Notes: generated by a model not told the origin, from the sequence alone. A DNA stretch of 64,000 nt from Candidatus Gastranaerophilales bacterium (GCA_944324345.1 CALUVT010000001.1:372001-436000); one strand, 5' to 3'. Counted from the first letter of the stretch, positions 31,709 through 42,876 are shown. Program-made: numbers and translations.

Positions 31709-32515
31709 ATGGAATACCGATATTTTGAAAGGAAAGGATTTACCTTCTCTGAAGTGTTGATAACACTGGGCATAATAGGGGTTGTTGCAGTATTAACACT
31801 AACAACGGTAATCCCTGAAATACAAAATAAACAAAACATTGCCAAGTGGAAAAAAGAGTATTCTGTTATTAATAATGCATTTAATGAAGTTTTAGCAGAT
31901 GATGTTCCTATATGTGAGTATAACCAATTTAAAAACTGTGTAGGACAATCATACACATATGAATTTTTGGATGCTATACAGACAAAATTAAGAGTTGTCG
32001 ATTATTGCAGCACAGGTTCATACGCTTCTGGTGAACATAGGTGTGATTATTCGGATAATGACTACTGGAACAAACATGCAAAATACAAGTGGGCAGGTAT
32101 TGTTGACACTTTATCCAGATACAAAGCTTTAGGAAATTCGTCTGATAATAATTCTCTTGTTTATGGTTACAATTTTAACAGTCTCGCGGTGCTTTTACCT
32201 GATGGTGCTTCTGTTTATTTTGGTGGTTTATGGCTTGGCCCTTGGATAGTCGTTGATGTGAATAATTTTCAGAAGGGCCCAAATGAATTTGGCCGTGATG
32301 TATTTGTGATTCATGTTTATTCTAACATTGGCACTAATTTGCATTTTATGAGTCCGGCTGGTTCAAAAAGTGTTTATGTTGATGTCCATACAAACCCTTT
32401 AAATAATCCTGATTACGGAATAACAGCTTGTTCAAAGGATATTGGCTTAACTACTTCAACTTCGATTTATCCAATTGCAGGTGTTGGATGTTCCGCAAAG
32501 TATCTTTTGGAATAG
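31709..32515 (+). CDS. prepilin-like protein
   Basis: 268 aa. The first 64 residues, including KG|FTFSEVLITLGIIGVVAV, are identical to the protein at 2338. After VLAD the two differ but keep the same plan: RVVDYC, YKWAGI, PDGASVYFGG, GPWIVVDVNN, GPNEFGRDVFVI and C-terminal CSAKYLLE. Same length class and same Cys pattern. No ribosome binding site before ATG 31709. Likely an exported pseudopilin or minor pilin with a variable body. Confidence 0.85.
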   Translation: MEYRYFERKGFTFSEVLITLGIIGVVAVLTLTTVIPEIQNKQNIAKWKKEYSVINNAFNEVLADDVPICEYNQFKNCVGQSYTYEFLDAIQTKLRVVDYCSTGSYASGEHRCDYSDNDYWNKHAKYKWAGIVDTLSRYKALGNSSDNNSLVYGYNFNSLAVLLPDGASVYFGGLWLGPWIVVDVNNFQKGPNEFGRDVFVIHVYSNIGTNLHFMSPAGSKSVYVDVHTNPLNNPDYGITACSKDIGLTTSTSIYPIAGVGCSAKYLLE

Positions 32516-32519
32516 AACT

Positions 32520-33500
32520 TTATTGCAATACCTGATTTACAATATCTTCTGGTGAAATCTCAAGGCATTTGAGTTCATTACAAGTTGTCTGTCTATGTTC
32601 CCATAGACATGGCTTTATCGGACAATTATCATTCGCTTTTATTGGGGTTACCATATCCGATTGTGGAATTAATTTTTTATCATCTGTTGGCCCAAAAATT
32701 GCGTATGTCTTAGTCCCCATAGCTACTGCGACATGAAGCGGTGCAGAATCAGAACAGATAAATTTTTCTGATTTACCAATTAGTATCGCTAAATCTTTCA
32801 GATTTTTTGTTTTGCCATATAAGTCTTCAAAATTCTTATTTTCTGTCTTATTTCTTATGGTTTCAATTACTTCTTTATCATCAGGGCCTCCGGCTAAAAT
32901 TACGTGTTTTCCTTTTTCTAAGAGTAAATCTACAGTTTTAGCCCAAATTTCTGCTGTTACGGTTTTAACCATACCTTTTTGAATACTCATTTTGCTTACT
33001 CCCGGATGAATAAGAACAGAGTTTGGTATTTTTTCCTGCTTTTCAACGTTTATTTCAGGAAGATCCGTTTTTTGACTTGTAATCGGAGAAATCAAATCAT
33101 GATACATTGCACAGGCATATTGGTTTTTATTCAATTTTACTGCTTTTGTAAGTAAGATTTCGCTCAATTTTCCTGTATTGTAGCCATATCTCTTTTTTAT
33201 TCCTGTTAGTATCAAAAGGATACTGATTAATTTATTCCCACCTGACGAAATAACCATATCAAAATGACCTCTCCAAGCGGAATATACAAGTTTTAAAAGC
33301 TCTATATATTTGTTTTTCCCTTTTACATCAACCAAAATTAAATCGTCTATTACGTTGGTCAAATCTTTAACACTTTTGCTTCTTGGTTCAAGAGCCAATG
33401 TAATTTGAGAATTTGGAAATTCTTTTTTTAGTGATATAAGCGTAGGTAGAAAAAATATTTCATCTCCTATACCGCCAAAGTTTATTGCTAGGATTTTCAT
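32520..33500 (-). CDS. glycosyltransferase family 9 (heptosyltransferase-like)
   Basis: 326 aa from ATG 33500. KILAINFGGIGDEIFFLPTL is the GT9 start. PNSVLIHPGVSKMS and the acceptor/donor motif FICSDSAPLHVAVAMGTKTYAIFGPTD near the C-terminus are typical of ADP-heptose:LPS heptosyltransferases, which build the LPS core. This supports an outer membrane. ATG 33500 is chosen over an ATG 15 bases upstream because a TATAAT box ends 6 bases before it. Divergent from comM. Confidence 0.88.
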   Translation of the reverse strand: MKILAINFGGIGDEIFFLPTLISLKKEFPNSQITLALEPRSKSVKDLTNVIDDLILVDVKGKNKYIELLKLVYSAWRGHFDMVISSGGNKLISILLILTGIKKRYGYNTGKLSEILLTKAVKLNKNQYACAMYHDLISPITSQKTDLPEINVEKQEKIPNSVLIHPGVSKMSIQKGMVKTVTAEIWAKTVDLLLEKGKHVILAGGPDDKEVIETIRNKTENKNFEDLYGKTKNLKDLAILIGKSEKFICSDSAPLHVAVAMGTKTYAIFGPTDDKKLIPQSDMVTPIKANDNCPIKPCLWEHRQTTCNELKCLEISPEDIVNQVLQ

Positions 33501-33542
33501 ATTCCGATTATACAATAAAAATATTTGTAGTAATATTGATTT
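33501..33542. promoter_or_regulatory. divergent, overlapping promoters of the GT9 gene and comM
   Basis: In 42 bases lie TATAAT on the minus strand (33512-33507), 6 bases before the GT9 ATG, and TAATAT on the plus strand (33531-33536), 6 bases before the comM ATG. Each -10 occupies the -35 region of the other. Neither gene has a ribosome binding site. Confidence 0.5.
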
Positions 33543-35078
33543 ATGGTAAATAAAGTTACGACTGCAACTGTAATAGGACTTAATGCATATAAGGTTTCTG
33601 TGGAAACTGATGTATTAAACGGTCTTCCCGGTTTTACTATTGTTGGTCTTCCTGATACTTCTATCAATGAGGCTCGTGATAGAGTCCGTTCTGCTATAAA
33701 AAATTCAGGTTACACTTTTCCTGCTAAAAAAGTTGTCATTAATCTTGCGCCGGCTGATTTGAAAAAAGAAGGTTCAAATTTTGATTTGCCAGTAGCTGTT
33801 GGCCTTTTGGCAGAAGAAGGGGTTTTGGATGAAGATAATATAAAAGATTATGCTTTTGTCGGGGAACTTTCTTTAGATGGAAGTGTTAGAGGGGTTTCAG
33901 GGGTTTTGCCTTTAGTAACAGGTTTGAAAGATTCCGGATGCAGAAAAATTATTGTACCTGCTGTCAATGCTTGTGAGGCAGCACTTGCAGGGGAGGATGT
34001 TGAGATTTATGGAGCCGAACACTTAACAGATGTGGTAAATCATTTTACTGATAATCCTATAAAACCTACGGTTGTTGATTTGGAAAACTATTTAGCGGAA
34101 TTTGGCGACGAGGATTACCCTTATGATTTTAAGGATGTAAAAGGCCAACAAAAAGCTAAAAAGGCACTAGAGATTGCGGCAGCAGGGGCTCATAATATAT
34201 TAATGACAGGTTCTCCAGGTTCAGGGAAAACTCTTATGGCAAAATGTTTTGCTTCAATTTTACCTCCGTTAGATTTAAAGGAGGCTTTAGAACTTACGAA
34301 AATTTACAGTGTATCAAATCTTTTGTCCTCTGATGAACCATTGATGACAAAAAGACCATTTAGAGCGGTTCACCATACAGCTTCTGCAAGCGGAATAATC
34401 GGGGGCGGATCATCGCCAAAACCTGGAGAAATCACATTGGCTCATAGAGGAGTTTTGTTTCTTGATGAAATGGTGGAGTTCCCGAGAAATGTTTTAGAAA
34501 CACTTCGTCAACCTCTTGAAGATGGCGAAATTGTAATTGCAAGGGCGAAGCATTCTGTAAAATATCCTGCAAAATTTATACTTTTGGGAGCGATGAACCC
34601 TTGCCCCTGTGGATATTTAGGGGATAAAGAAAAACAATGTACATGTTCCGATTTTCAAATAAACCGTTACAAATCAAGATTATCTGGCCCCTTACTTGAT
34701 AGAATTGATTTGCAAATTGATGTTCCAAGACTAACATCGGAAGAATTATTGAACATAAAGCCCTCGCAAGAAACCTCAAAAGATATAAGAGCAAGGGTTG
34801 TAAGGGCAAGAAAAATTCAAGCAGCCCGCTACGAGAATGAAGGAATTTTAACAAATTCTGAATTGACCCCAAAATTAATAAAAAAATATTGCAAACTTGA
34901 TGATGAATGTGTTCAGTTGTTAAAACTTGCTGCGGTAAAATATCAGCTTTCTGGAAGATTGTATGACAGAACTCTCAAACTAGCAAGGACAATAGCCGAT
35001 TTAGAAAATTCTCAAGATATAAAGCAAAATCATATAATGCAAGCGTTACAATACCGTATGTTTAACCCGTCAAATTAA
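33543..35078 (+). CDS. comM: ComM/YifB family AAA ATPase (Mg-chelatase-like)
   Basis: 511 aa. N-terminal ChlI/Lon-protease-like domain (VETDVLNGLPGFTIVGLPD), AAA core with Walker A GSPGSGKT (about 223-230), HHTASASGIIGGG, Walker B LFLDEM, GAMNPCPCGYLGD and a C-terminal helical domain. ComM is a helicase that promotes branch migration during integration of transformed DNA. Together with a type IV pilus-like system this would fit natural transformation, though no comEC is in the window. Its 3' end overlaps the converging chromate transporter gene by 17 bases. Confidence 0.94.
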   Translation: MVNKVTTATVIGLNAYKVSVETDVLNGLPGFTIVGLPDTSINEARDRVRSAIKNSGYTFPAKKVVINLAPADLKKEGSNFDLPVAVGLLAEEGVLDEDNIKDYAFVGELSLDGSVRGVSGVLPLVTGLKDSGCRKIIVPAVNACEAALAGEDVEIYGAEHLTDVVNHFTDNPIKPTVVDLENYLAEFGDEDYPYDFKDVKGQQKAKKALEIAAAGAHNILMTGSPGSGKTLMAKCFASILPPLDLKEALELTKIYSVSNLLSSDEPLMTKRPFRAVHHTASASGIIGGGSSPKPGEITLAHRGVLFLDEMVEFPRNVLETLRQPLEDGEIVIARAKHSVKYPAKFILLGAMNPCPCGYLGDKEKQCTCSDFQINRYKSRLSGPLLDRIDLQIDVPRLTSEELLNIKPSQETSKDIRARVVRARKIQAARYENEGILTNSELTPKLIKKYCKLDDECVQLLKLAAVKYQLSGRLYDRTLKLARTIADLENSQDIKQNHIMQALQYRMFNPSN

Positions 35079-35592
35079 AAAAGCCTGCAATAAGCCCTAC
35101 AAGTGCAGATACTCCCAAATAAAACAAGGGATCCCTTTTTTCTGTCAAACTTGCGAAAAATAGGCCTGCAAGAAGAATCATTCCTGGAATATTTATGTTG
35201 TTTATAAACATATCAACCCCGACAGCTGCCAACAATCCGCATCCTGCGGGTTTTAGTGTATAAATTACTGATCTGACATATTTGTTATGCTTAAATTGTT
35301 CCAGAACTTTAGAGATTAAAACAACGATTATAAATGAAGGTAATATAACAGATGTGGTTGCAATGAGGGAGCCAAGAATTCCAGCAGTTTTAAATCCGGC
35401 AAATGTAGCAACATTAACTCCGATAGGCCCCGGTGTTATAGATGATATTGCAATCATATCTGCCAGTTGTTTTGTTGTATACCATTTTTGAACATCTGCA
35501 ATGTGGTACAAAAACGGAAGTGTTGCATACCCTCCGCCAAATGAAAATAAACCTATATGGAAAAATTCTAAAAATAATTTTAAGTATATCAT
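35062..35592 (-). CDS. chromate transporter family protein, half-size, second of a pair
   Basis: 176 aa with about five hydrophobic helices. FSFGGGYATLPFLYH and TPGPIGVNVATFAGF are the CHR-family motifs. The family exports chromate in characterised full-length members; many short-chain pairs have no proven substrate. Its ATG overlaps the stop of the partner (35589). Confidence 0.88.
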   Translation of the reverse strand: MIYLKLFLEFFHIGLFSFGGGYATLPFLYHIADVQKWYTTKQLADMIAISSITPGPIGVNVATFAGFKTAGILGSLIATTSVILPSFIIVVLISKVLEQFKHNKYVRSVIYTLKPAGCGLLAAVGVDMFINNINIPGMILLAGLFFASLTEKRDPLFYLGVSALVGLIAGFFNLTG

Positions 35593-36149
35593 TCTTGACT
35601 TTCTCCATGTTCAATTTTTTTCTGGTATTCAATCCATATTCCAATGAATATGGAAAGTATTATTAATACTGCCGGAGGAGCTTTAAAGCATGCTGACAGT
35701 GTGAATATTAAAAAGAATATCCAACAGGTAAACTTGTCTACTACACTTTTCTTCCACATTTCCTTAATGGCAAGAAATACCAAAAGAACAACTCCAATAC
35801 CGACACCCCAGAATATACTTTGTATAAATTTTAATTTAATAATTTCCTCAATCAACTTTGCAATAATAATTATTGCAATAAATGAAGGCATCGTTACTCC
35901 TAATGTTGCAGCAAATGCACCTGCAGTTTTTTTAAGTTTGTACCCGACAAAAATAGCAGTATTAGCAGCAATAATACCCGGAACACTCTGCCCTAAAGCA
36001 TAGAATTCACAAAGTTCATCACCGTTAATCCACTTTTTTTTGTCAACGAGTTCTGACTCTAACAAAGGCAAAATTACGTATCCTCCGCCTAATAAGAGAG
36101 TTCCAACTTTGAAAAAAGTTTTAAAAATTTGGTACAAAGTCTTTTCCAT
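35589..36149 (-). CDS. chromate transporter family protein, half-size, first of a pair
   Basis: 186 aa membrane protein. LLLGGGYVILPLLESELV and the PGIIAANTAIFVGYK motif match short-chain CHR proteins, which work as heterodimers with opposite topology. A 4-base overlap couples it to the second half. Confidence 0.88.
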   Translation of the reverse strand: MEKTLYQIFKTFFKVGTLLLGGGYVILPLLESELVDKKKWINGDELCEFYALGQSVPGIIAANTAIFVGYKLKKTAGAFAATLGVTMPSFIAIIIIAKLIEEIIKLKFIQSIFWGVGIGVVLLVFLAIKEMWKKSVVDKFTCWIFFLIFTLSACFKAPPAVLIILSIFIGIWIEYQKKIEHGESQE

Positions 36150-36189
36150 AAAATATATTATATATCAAGAACCAAATTTTAGACAGTTG

Positions 36190-36218
36190 TTGAAAAATTT
36201 GTAAAAATGCACTATAAT
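36190..36218 (+). promoter_or_regulatory. promoter of prepilin cassette 4
   Basis: TTGAAA (36190-36195), 17 bases, perfect TATAAT (36213-36218), 33 bases before the leader ATG. Confidence 0.8.
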
Positions 36219-36239
36219 ATGCCTAGGTTTAAGTGAATG

Positions 36240-36352
36240 AGGAGCTGATTTATGAAAAAAGAGAATTTTAGAGACTTCGGGGGGGGGGCACTCAGAGCTT
36301 AACCAACCTGTTTAAGGCTTGTAAAAAAGATTACAGACGCTATAATAGTGAC
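36240..36352 (+). repeat. poly(G) leader cassette, copy 4
   Basis: AGGAG, leader ATG 36252, G10 (36279-36288), CACTCAGAGCTTAACC, then 50 bases to the prepilin ATG. A second TATAAT (36341-36346) lies exactly 6 bases before that ATG. Confidence 0.85.
36252..36302 (+). CDS. leader peptide of cassette 4 (16 aa)
   Basis: Reads MKKENFRDFGGGALRA. Same frame offset from the prepilin as in cassettes 1, 3 and 5; open read-through with eleven G. Confidence 0.5.
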   Translation: MKKENFRDFGGGALRA

Positions 36353-37132
36353 ATGAATTATCACAAAAGATTTTTTGGCTTTACTTTAGCAGAGGTATTA
36401 ATAACATTAGGAATAGTTGGAGTTGTTGCAGCTTTAACAATTCCCGTTTTGGTTAGTAAGTATAACGAATATGTAACAATTGTTGCTTTACGTAAAACTT
36501 ATGCGGAATTGGTGCAGGCTATAAAAATGTCTGAGACCGTTAATGGTGACATCCGAGATTGGGATTATGATTTTGCATCAAGAGTTTTTGCAGAGCAGTA
36601 TATAATGCCTTATTTATCAAAAGATTATAAAAGATGTGAGCAAAATTCGTGTTATTTACAAAATAATTGCTGGAAAAAACCTGATGGGACAATGTCAACA
36701 GATGTTAGTTGTATGCTTAGAAATAGTTACAAATATAACGGAAAAACAATTTAATTTCGTGTATATAATGTTTCTTGTACAAGTGAAGGGATTAAATTTT
36801 GCACGCCTATATAATATGTGGAAATGGTTGTTGATGTTGATGGAGACAGAGGCCCTTCTATGATGGGGCGTGATGTATTTGGATTTACGTTGTTTAATTA
36901 CACTTATAGAACCGGAGCTTGGTCTACATCTTCTATATGTCCGAAGGGTGAACATTATGGACTTCATTTAGGAGGCACAGCAGGATACTGGGGAGGTTAT
37001 TGTCGTCCCATTGAGGAGATTTTTAACGGAAATCCTGGGAATTGCAAAATTAACGGATCCGGCTATGATTGCGGGCTTGCTATAGAAAAAAACGATTGGA
37101 AAATCCCAAGAGAATATCCGATTAAATTTTAA
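36353..37132 (+). pseudogene. prepilin-like gene interrupted by two in-frame stops
   Basis: Starts with FG|FTLAEVLITLGIVGVVAAL and continues normally to YKYNGKTI, where TAA (36752-36754) interrupts it. About 20 codons later, after FCTPI, a second in-frame TAA occurs (36812-36814). The same frame then resumes with MVVDVDGDRGPSMMGRDVFGF and ends REYPIKF, as in the intact paralogues. Both halves are in one frame, so these are point changes or a short scrambled segment, not a simple frameshift. The signal part alone (133 aa) could still be made. Confidence 0.75.
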
Positions 37133-37139
37133 TTATTTT

Positions 37140-37532
37140 CTAATTGTTCAAGGTTGCTTTTAATCTTGCCATAGCTCTTGCAACAGCTGCTTCAGCACGT
37201 TTTGCATCAATTTCCGCATCACGGTTAGCCAATCTTTCTTTAGCTCTTTTCAATGCTTCTTGTGCACGAGTTACGTCAATTTCATCTCCGCACTCGGCAG
37301 TTGATGTTAATATTAAAGCTTCATCATCTTTGAATTGCAAAACACCACCCATTGTAGTGAAAAATTTAGAGTCATTATTTTTTACGGCTTTAGTAACACC
37401 AATATCTAAAGCGGCCATGACAGGTACGTGATTTTTTAAGATACCTATTTCACCGTCTGTAGTTTTTGTGTATACTTCGTCGACGTCTTCGTCAAATACA
37501 ATTCTTTCCTGCGTAATTATTTTTAAATGCAT
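37140..37532 (-). CDS. atpC: ATP synthase epsilon subunit
   Basis: 130 aa. MHLKIITQERIVFDEDVDEVYTKTTDGEIGILKNHVP is the epsilon beta-sandwich start, followed by a two-helix C-terminus rich in Ala and Arg (KRAKERLANRDAEIDAKRAE). It regulates F1 rotation. It follows atpD by 85 bases, without the other ATP synthase genes. Confidence 0.96.
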   Translation of the reverse strand: MHLKIITQERIVFDEDVDEVYTKTTDGEIGILKNHVPVMAALDIGVTKAVKNNDSKFFTTMGGVLQFKDDEALILTSTAECGDEIDVTRAQEALKRAKERLANRDAEIDAKRAEAAVARAMARLKATLNN

Positions 37533-37617
37533 AAATACCTCTTAACAAAAGCCGGAAGATTCAGAGGAAGGAAGGTAAGATATTTATTAATAACCTGCCT
37601 TTCCTCTTATTCCCTTA

Positions 37618-39036
<1,419 letters not shown>

Positions 39037-39149
39037 TTAATAATAAATTTATTATAATACAAAAAAAAAAATAACAAATATGTAAAATTTATTTATATTA
39101 ATCTAGCAAAAAAAATTTTTCTTGTGTATTATATTTTCCATAACTTTTT

Positions 39150-40019
39150 ATGGAAGATATAATGCAATTATTAATTGAAAAAGAATTAAATTCTGATGAC
39201 AAGATATTGAAACCCGATTTCAATTCTAAAACCGGAAGAGAATTTCTTGCGTTTTATCTGCAGACGAAATTTAAACAAATTCTTGCCTACGACAAACGAT
39301 GTGAAACCCCGGTATTTAAAGAAGTTAATCCGACATTTATTACACGGTTTACCAAAAGGTTGATCAACAACCCTTCAAAACGTCTTTTGATTGGAATTTC
39401 TGGAGAGTCGGCCTCGGGCAAATCTACTATTTGTAAGGAAATAAAAAATACAATAGAACAACTTTCCATGCCGGTTTCTGTTTTGAGTACGGACAATTAT
39501 TTCAATGATATATCAAAGTTAATTGAACAGTATGGGAGTTTTGATAATTTAAGGGATAACGGGTACGATATAGATGCTCCCGAAAGTTTCCAGCTGGATT
39601 TGTTGAAGTCTGATTTGGAATCCCTTGCAAGCGGAGTCGATATAAAGGCTCCAAGATATGTTCCAAACGGGACAGGGGTTTCAATCCCAAAATCTTTGGA
39701 TATCCGCTCCGACAAGATTATTGTTGTAGAGGGTATTGCTACGATGTATGATAATGTTAAAGATGTTTTTGATGTCAAGATATACATTGAGACGGAAAAT
39801 AGTATAAGAAGAGAACGAATAATCAAGCGTGCCGTCACCGAAAGAAATCAGGATGAAGAAAATGCACTGAAACATTGGGAATATTTACAGCATGCAGGTG
39901 ACAAATACGTAAAGCCTTGCAGACAGTATGCAGATTTTGTGCTTGATGGAAATTCGAATTTACATTATTTGGACCAGATTTTGGAGTATATTTACGCTTT
40001 TACAAACAATTTCAGATAA
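39150..40019 (+). CDS. uridine kinase-like P-loop kinase with N-terminal extension
   Basis: 289 aa. Walker A GISGESASGKSTICKE (about 81-96), DNYFNDISKL, DIDAPESFQLD and KIIVVEGI fit the uridine kinase/phosphoribulokinase superfamily. The first 75 residues precede the kinase fold and are not typical of Udk (about 210 aa). The substrate is unproven; nucleoside salvage is the likely role. A second ATG at 39162 is also possible as a start. It lies before the pilus/secretion genes but with 166 bases between. Confidence 0.8.
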   Translation: MEDIMQLLIEKELNSDDKILKPDFNSKTGREFLAFYLQTKFKQILAYDKRCETPVFKEVNPTFITRFTKRLINNPSKRLLIGISGESASGKSTICKEIKNTIEQLSMPVSVLSTDNYFNDISKLIEQYGSFDNLRDNGYDIDAPESFQLDLLKSDLESLASGVDIKAPRYVPNGTGVSIPKSLDIRSDKIIVVEGIATMYDNVKDVFDVKIYIETENSIRRERIIKRAVTERNQDEENALKHWEYLQHAGDKYVKPCRQYADFVLDGNSNLHYLDQILEYIYAFTNNFR

Positions 40020-40185
40020 TTTTTTCTTAATACTTTTATCTTTTTTGCCCTAATCTGAAAAATATGTTAAAATGACAATTAGTTATTATTTTGTATTTTT
40101 TTTGAACTAAATACACTAAATAATTGATACGATATTGATTATATTAAACTATAATTAAATCGTTTATAATAGAGATAGGTGGCAA

Positions 40186-40899
40186 GTGGGTAATAATTTT
40201 GTAGAAAGATTTCATAAAGAACTGGTATCCGATAGTTTTTGGGATGTCAACAAAAAAGTCGGAATACTTCTGATTATAGTATTTCTGGCGGTAATAATGT
40301 TCAATACCACAGGATGTTCTCAAGGCGGATCGGATGAAGATATAAGTGTTATTCCTCCGTCGGAAGAAATACAAAAAGGTGATATAAAAGTGGGAAATGA
40401 CGGCGTAAATGCAGCAATTGCGGGCGATGATGACGGCGTTACCATAGTCTCAAATCAGGAAGCAGTCAAAGAAAACAATTCTATGGTTGCTATGTCTATT
40501 GAAGATATGGGGCGTTCGGATCCTTTTCTTCCGGAGTCGGAAAAGGTTGTGCCAAAACCTAAAAACTTTGATTTATTGCCTCCTCCGGAATCAATAGTTG
40601 TTGACAGCACTGCCACAGATATCATAACAACAAAAGTTTCCGGCATTATGTTTGATAATATTAACCCTTCTGCAATACTCAATATAAGCGGTTCTGATTA
40701 TTTGGTCAGATCAGGGGATATTATTAACGGTTATAAAATTTTATCTATAGGCAAAAATAGTGTTACTGTTCAATTTGGCAGCAACGTTTATAAAGCAGGT
40801 GTAGGCGAATTGTTCACCGGAGATGGTATAAACTTCAATACCGTTTCCAACCTGGAAACAAAATTTGGAGGAATTAAAAATTCTGTTAACAAACATTAA
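40186..40899 (+). CDS. PilP/GspC-like pilus or secretion assembly protein
   Basis: 237 aa starting at GTG. Residues 24-40 form one hydrophobic segment followed by NTTGCSQGG, which may be a lipobox or simply the end of a membrane anchor. A long acidic linker leads to DPFLPE and a beta-rich C-terminal domain (about 148-215: VSGIMFDNINPSAILNI, GDIINGYKILSIGKNSVTVQ), resembling the HR/PilP domain that contacts the secretin. First gene of a run with secretin, PilB and PilC, 30 bases before the secretin. A TATAAT box lies at 40165-40170. Confidence 0.78.
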   Translation: MGNNFVERFHKELVSDSFWDVNKKVGILLIIVFLAVIMFNTTGCSQGGSDEDISVIPPSEEIQKGDIKVGNDGVNAAIAGDDDGVTIVSNQEAVKENNSMVAMSIEDMGRSDPFLPESEKVVPKPKNFDLLPPPESIVVDSTATDIITTKVSGIMFDNINPSAILNISGSDYLVRSGDIINGYKILSIGKNSVTVQFGSNVYKAGVGELFTGDGINFNTVSNLETKFGGIKNSVNKH

Positions 40900-40929
40900 A
40901 AATTGTAAAAACAACAATCAGGAGCAGAT

Positions 40930-42858
40930 ATGAAAAATAATATTTTAAAGAAAATTATTACGAGCTTTATGTTAACATCCTTTTTATTTTCGAACGGGAT
41001 GTTAGCTTCTTACTCGATGGAAGATGCCGGAGTAAGACAGTATGGCGATACAAGCAAACCAGTCCTTCGCTCTGACGGGAATAACTTGGAATCGTTAAAA
41101 TTGAAGGGCGATGTAAGTTTTACTAAAAAGAATATCCCAATAAGTATAAGTTTAAGGGATTCTGACGTAAAACAAGTTTTGAGAATGTTTGCGGACAAGG
41201 CAGGCATGAATATTATTTTCCATAGCTCTGTATCAGGTAATGTAACGTTAGATCTTGTTGATGTTCCATTAAATGATGCTTTTGATATGGTAATGGAAAT
41301 AAGCAACTTAAATTATGTTGTTGAGGGTAAGACAATAATTGTTGCCCAAAACGGTGCAAGCGGATTTAATCTTGCAAAGCAAAATATGACTTTAATTCCT
41401 GTTAAGTACATAAGTGCTTCTGCATTAGCAGATTTCCTAAACCAAAATATCTACTCTATGAATAAATCTGGGCTTTCTACAACACAAATTGTTACGACTA
41501 ACCCTGTTACAAACGAGTTAATCGTGTTTGGCGGAAAAAATGACGTTGCAATTGCCCAAAAGATTGTTGAAAAATTTGATAAAAAACCACAAACAACAAC
41601 TTTTAAAGTAAACCATACAACTCCTGCCGAGATGGCAGATATGATCTGTAATATGCTAATGCCTGCAGCAGGAGCAAATTCCGGAGGTTCAGGCGGAGGC
41701 GGAGCAAGTTCCGGAGGCGGAGGAGCTTCAGGAGCTACAGCAGCCCCGGCAGCAGGTGCTGGTGCGTCCACCGGCGGAGCTGCAGGGATTATAACTGGTG
41801 CAGCAGCTTCATCTGGCGGTAGCGGAGGCTCAGGCGGAGGCTCGAGTGCTATGTCTCTTAATGCAGGGACTGTTGCTTGTACAATAGATGGCAAAGCTTC
41901 AGGTGATATGGCTGCATTAGGTATGCAGAACTTGTCGATAGCTTATTATTCCCAGCTTGGAACAATAAATGTTATCGGAGGTTCTGAACAGCAAATTGAA
42001 ATGATAAGAGATTTTATTACAAAAACTGATAAAAAACAGCCGCAGGCATATCTTGAAGTTTCTATTATAGAACTCAACGAAGAAGGTCAAAAAGAATTCC
42101 AAAACAGTTGGACTTTCTTAAGCAGCGGTTTTTCTGCAACGTTTAGCGGTAATACAACAAGCACTCATCCTATGTACCCAATATTTTTAAAAGGTGATGG
42201 ATATGATGTTTTTGATACTACAGCAACACCTCCTACTGTTTCAAATACTCTTAAACCGTATAATGGACCTGTTAATATTTCATACGCTATCAATTATTTG
42301 ATAAGTAACCAGAAGGGGCGTATTGTAGCAAATCCTAAAATTCTTATAACTAATGGTGAAGAGGCTACAATTGATATTACTCAAGATTATATCGAAACTA
42401 CGGAAACGGAACAAAGTGCATACACAGGTGGTGTAATCGCAACAAGAACATATAATATTGGCGAAGATGCAGGTATTAAAGTTGGAATTACTCCGTTTAT
42501 AAGCCCGGATGGTTATGTAACTTTAAATATTAAACCGGAATATTCAACGATATTGTCACAAATTCCGGGAGAAGATGAAAACGGAACATATACTGCAGCT
42601 ACTTTATTATCAAGAAGAAATCTTGATTTGAAAAATGTAAGAATAAAAGACGGTGAAACTCTTGTAATTGGCGGTTTAATCCAAGAAGAAGAACAAAAAA
42701 CCGTAGGTAAAGTTCCGGTTTTGGGTGATATTCCTTTAATAGGTTTCTTCTTCAGGTCAACGACTTCAAGAAAAGTTAAAAACGAAATGATAATAATGAT
42801 AACACCGAAAATTGTCACAGATACGGAGGATGCTGTTGGCAACACAGACACTTTGTAA
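40930..42858 (+). CDS. secretin, type IV pilus / type II secretion outer membrane channel
   Basis: 642 aa. Signal peptide about 1-30. An STN-like domain with ISLRDSDVKQVLRMFADKAG (about 72-91) and VPLNDAFDMVM, and an N-domain with PVKYISASALADFLN, are followed by a Gly/Ser/Ala-rich insert (about 245-315). The secretin core contains GRIVANPKILITNGEEA, GIKVGITPFISPDGY, and VPVLGDIPLIGFFFRS near the end. It forms the multimeric pore through the outer membrane. Upstream of pilB and pilC homologues. PilQ versus GspD cannot be decided. Confidence 0.93.
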   Translation: MKNNILKKIITSFMLTSFLFSNGMLASYSMEDAGVRQYGDTSKPVLRSDGNNLESLKLKGDVSFTKKNIPISISLRDSDVKQVLRMFADKAGMNIIFHSSVSGNVTLDLVDVPLNDAFDMVMEISNLNYVVEGKTIIVAQNGASGFNLAKQNMTLIPVKYISASALADFLNQNIYSMNKSGLSTTQIVTTNPVTNELIVFGGKNDVAIAQKIVEKFDKKPQTTTFKVNHTTPAEMADMICNMLMPAAGANSGGSGGGGASSGGGGASGATAAPAAGAGASTGGAAGIITGAAASSGGSGGSGGGSSAMSLNAGTVACTIDGKASGDMAALGMQNLSIAYYSQLGTINVIGGSEQQIEMIRDFITKTDKKQPQAYLEVSIIELNEEGQKEFQNSWTFLSSGFSATFSGNTTSTHPMYPIFLKGDGYDVFDTTATPPTVSNTLKPYNGPVNISYAINYLISNQKGRIVANPKILITNGEEATIDITQDYIETTETEQSAYTGGVIATRTYNIGEDAGIKVGITPFISPDGYVTLNIKPEYSTILSQIPGEDENGTYTAATLLSRRNLDLKNVRIKDGETLVIGGLIQEEEQKTVGKVPVLGDIPLIGFFFRSTTSRKVKNEMIIMITPKIVTDTEDAVGNTDTL

Positions 42859-42876
42859 GTACAATATTGATATAAG

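Noticed and set aside
36353..37132. Stop codon recoding in the broken prepilin
   Set aside because: Two TAA codons 20 codons apart with non-family sequence between them fit decay better than programmed read-through, and no other gene here uses in-frame TAA.
41451..41894. Pro/Ala-rich minus-strand ORF
   Set aside because: Antisense of the Gly-rich secretin insert; no start signal.
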